Assembly: GCF_024343615.1 (NCBI RefSeq) | Contig: NZ_RJUB01000124.1 | Coordinates: 92,667-156,666, forward strand | Length of the DNA: 64,000 bases | DNA from: Ferruginibacter sp. HRS2-29 | GTDB taxonomy: Bacteria; Bacteroidota; Bacteroidia; Chitinophagales; Chitinophagaceae | Direction: 5' to 3' | In this document: positions 62,211 through 64,000 of the stretch, in pieces | Position numbering within the stretch: the stretch's first letter is position 1 | Layout of the letters: the number at the start of each line of letters is the position of its first letter | The notes under the pieces: model-generated | The model's database searches: none | Told to the model about the DNA's origin: nothing | Seen by the model: the letters and a program-made list of their open reading frames with translations, nothing else | Made by a program: the position numbers and the translations under genes

Positions 62211-62954
62211 ATGGCACGATACTTCATAGAAGTGGCATATAAAGGAACCGCCTACGCAGGATTCCAGGTGCAGCAGAATGCCAATACCGTGCAGTCGGAA
62301 GTAGAAAAAGCATTAGCCACCTATTTTCGCGAACCTGTTGCACTCACCGGGTCTTCCCGTACAGATGCAGGCGTACATGCACTGCAGAATTTTTTTCAGT
62401 TTGATATGGAGAAGCTGCTGGATGAAGCGGCCTGTAGCAAAACCGTTTATCACCTCAATGCGATATTGCCCGCTGATATTGCAGCCAGGAGCATCCGCCA
62501 TGTAAAAGATGATGCCCACTGCCGCTTTGATGCGGTTTCGCGGAGTTATATATATACGATCTACCAGTTCAAGGATCCTTTCCTGAATGACCGTGGGTAT
62601 TATTATCCTTACCAGCTGGGTATCTCATTACTTAATGAAGCAGCAGCTCTGCTGATGGAGTATACGGATTTTGAAAGCTTCGCAAAAAAACACAACCAGT
62701 CGTTTACCAATCAATGCACCCTCTATAAAAGTGAATGGGTGGTGGTAAGTAGGGATGTGCTGCAATATCATGTAACCGGCAACCGCTTTCTTCGCGGTAT
62801 GGTACGGGCGCTGGTAGGCACAATGCTGCCTGTTGGCCGTGGAAAGTGCAGTATCGAAGAGTTTATTTCTATCATAGAAAGTAAAGATCCCGCTAAAGCA
62901 AACTTCGCAACGCCTGCACATGGACTGTCATTGGCCCAGGTGAATTATCCTTAG
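62211..62954 (+). CDS. truA: tRNA pseudouridine synthase A
   Basis: TruA makes pseudouridine at positions 38-40 of the anticodon stem-loop. The 247-aa protein starts YFIEVAYKGTAYAGFQVQ and has catalytic D52 in TGSSRTDAGVHALQNFFQF, then RYDAVSRSY-type CRFDAVSRSYIYTIY and FLRGMVRALVGTML near the end. It starts 10 bases after the DUF4476 stop, so the two are probably co-transcribed. Confidence 0.96.
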   Translation: MARYFIEVAYKGTAYAGFQVQQNANTVQSEVEKALATYFREPVALTGSSRTDAGVHALQNFFQFDMEKLLDEAACSKTVYHLNAILPADIAARSIRHVKDDAHCRFDAVSRSYIYTIYQFKDPFLNDRGYYYPYQLGISLLNEAAALLMEYTDFESFAKKHNQSFTNQCTLYKSEWVVVSRDVLQYHVTGNRFLRGMVRALVGTMLPVGRGKCSIEEFISIIESKDPAKANFATPAHGLSLAQVNYP

Positions 62955-63509
62955 AGAGAGTATCGCCGCAACAGTAAGTGCTTCTATAAAAAAAATATTC
63001 CCTGTTGAAACACTGATGTACAGTGGCTTTCAGGCCATTGTGTTTTATTTAACAGCAATTATTGTCAAAAAAAGTTTGACAGGAACATATTCACCCTTAT
63101 CTTTGCCGTCCGCTTTTGAAAAAAGGCAATCAGTTCTTCGAAAATCTCCACAAAAAGTCTTCATTTTTTTATAAAATAATTGAAATAAAATTTTGGTTGT
63201 TAATTAATTAGATGTACTTTTGCAACCCGATTAAAAAAGGGGTACACATCAAAGGATTTGTACGGAAGATTTGAAAAAAAATAATTCAAAAAACCTTAAA
63301 TAAAATTAGGGTTGAATGATAGAGAAGCTTACCTTTGCACTCCCAATTAAAAAAGGGGCGAGGGTAAGCCTCGGAAAGATCTTTGAAAGTTTGGAAACAG
63401 CAGCATAATTAACAGATTAACAAGGCTTTGTCAGCTAAAATAACAATTAGAATTTGACAAAGATAATTTCACTTTGAAATTACGAAGTCACGATTCAAAC
63501 AACTCATTT
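62955..63509 (+). promoter_or_regulatory. rRNA operon leader with three promoters
   Basis: This 555-base stretch has no coding sequence. It holds TTTG-N19-TATCTTTG (63075-63105), TTTG-N19-TACTTTTG (63192-63222) and TACCTTTG (63330-63337, weaker -33). The second and third -7 boxes are each followed by a GCAMYCC...ATTAAAAAAGGGG copy, so that segment is duplicated. CTTTGTCA (63426-63433) and TGACAAAG (63455-63462) can pair just before 16S and may be part of a processing stem. Confidence 0.8.

Positions 63510-64000
<491 letters not shown>

Overview
The window looks like a chromosomal segment of a Bacteroidota bacterium, most likely family Chitinophagaceae. Three things point there. The partial 16S rRNA at the right edge has a Chitinophagaceae-like V1 region. 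Many genes carry the Bacteroidota -7 promoter box TAnnTTTG. The protein families (LytTR two-component pair, DUF4476, GIGT-repeat surface protein, amidohydrolases with Sec signals) are typical of the group. No phage, plasmid, transposase or integrase gene is visible. The intergenic DNA is unusually rich in palindromic and tandem repeats.

Layout. 1-6352 is core housekeeping: secA (minus strand, cut by the window edge), atpG, scpB, lysA. 6353-7650 holds a T-rich repeat tract, a small XRE regulator, and an orphan 183-aa gene behind two strong, mutually exclusive hairpins. 7650-12785 is an AT-rich accessory island. Every gene in it is on the minus strand, and the genes or gene groups are bounded by short complementary repeats, an arrangement like integron gene cassettes. 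Its most interesting unit is a three-gene operon at 7769-9557: a 162-aa protein ending in 43 residues that are mostly Ala and Val, a radical SAM protein with SPASM-like C-terminal cysteines, and a small CxxC protein. This looks like a RiPP (ribosomally made, modified peptide) pathway, possibly a proteusin-like peptide with an epimerase-type radical SAM enzyme. The other island genes encode a possible PD-(D/E)XK-fold protein, an orphan, and a two-CxxC protein.

12839-25682 returns to chromosomal genes: a lipoprotein, a membrane-anchored papain-like protease, a thioredoxin-like protein, a DUF4442 protein, malic enzyme-phosphotransacetylase, an MlaE/MlaF-type ABC pair, and two secreted amidohydrolases separated by an eight-copy 26-bp tandem repeat. 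25827-31774 is a nucleoside/deoxyribose catabolic cluster: nucleoside phosphorylase, deoC, aldehyde dehydrogenase, and apparently inactive paralogues of the last two. The DeoC paralogue lacks both active-site lysines, and the ALDH paralogue lacks the catalytic domain. 31821-43294 is mixed: SPOR protein, M20 amidohydrolase, beta-CASP exonuclease, GIGT-repeat surface protein, FAD oxidoreductase, fatty acid hydroxylase, intradiol dioxygenase and a LytS/LytTR pair. 43464-48945 is a semialdehyde dehydrogenase plus a glpK-glpD-glpF glycerol operon on the minus strand. 49112-49183 is tRNA-Glu. 49294-57252 holds a SulP transporter, a dienelactone hydrolase with an in-frame deletion, gap, pgk and a LemA/TPM cluster. 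57453-62954 holds two metallopeptidase-type genes, a DUF4476 protein and truA. The window ends in an rRNA operon with three regularly spaced promoter boxes.
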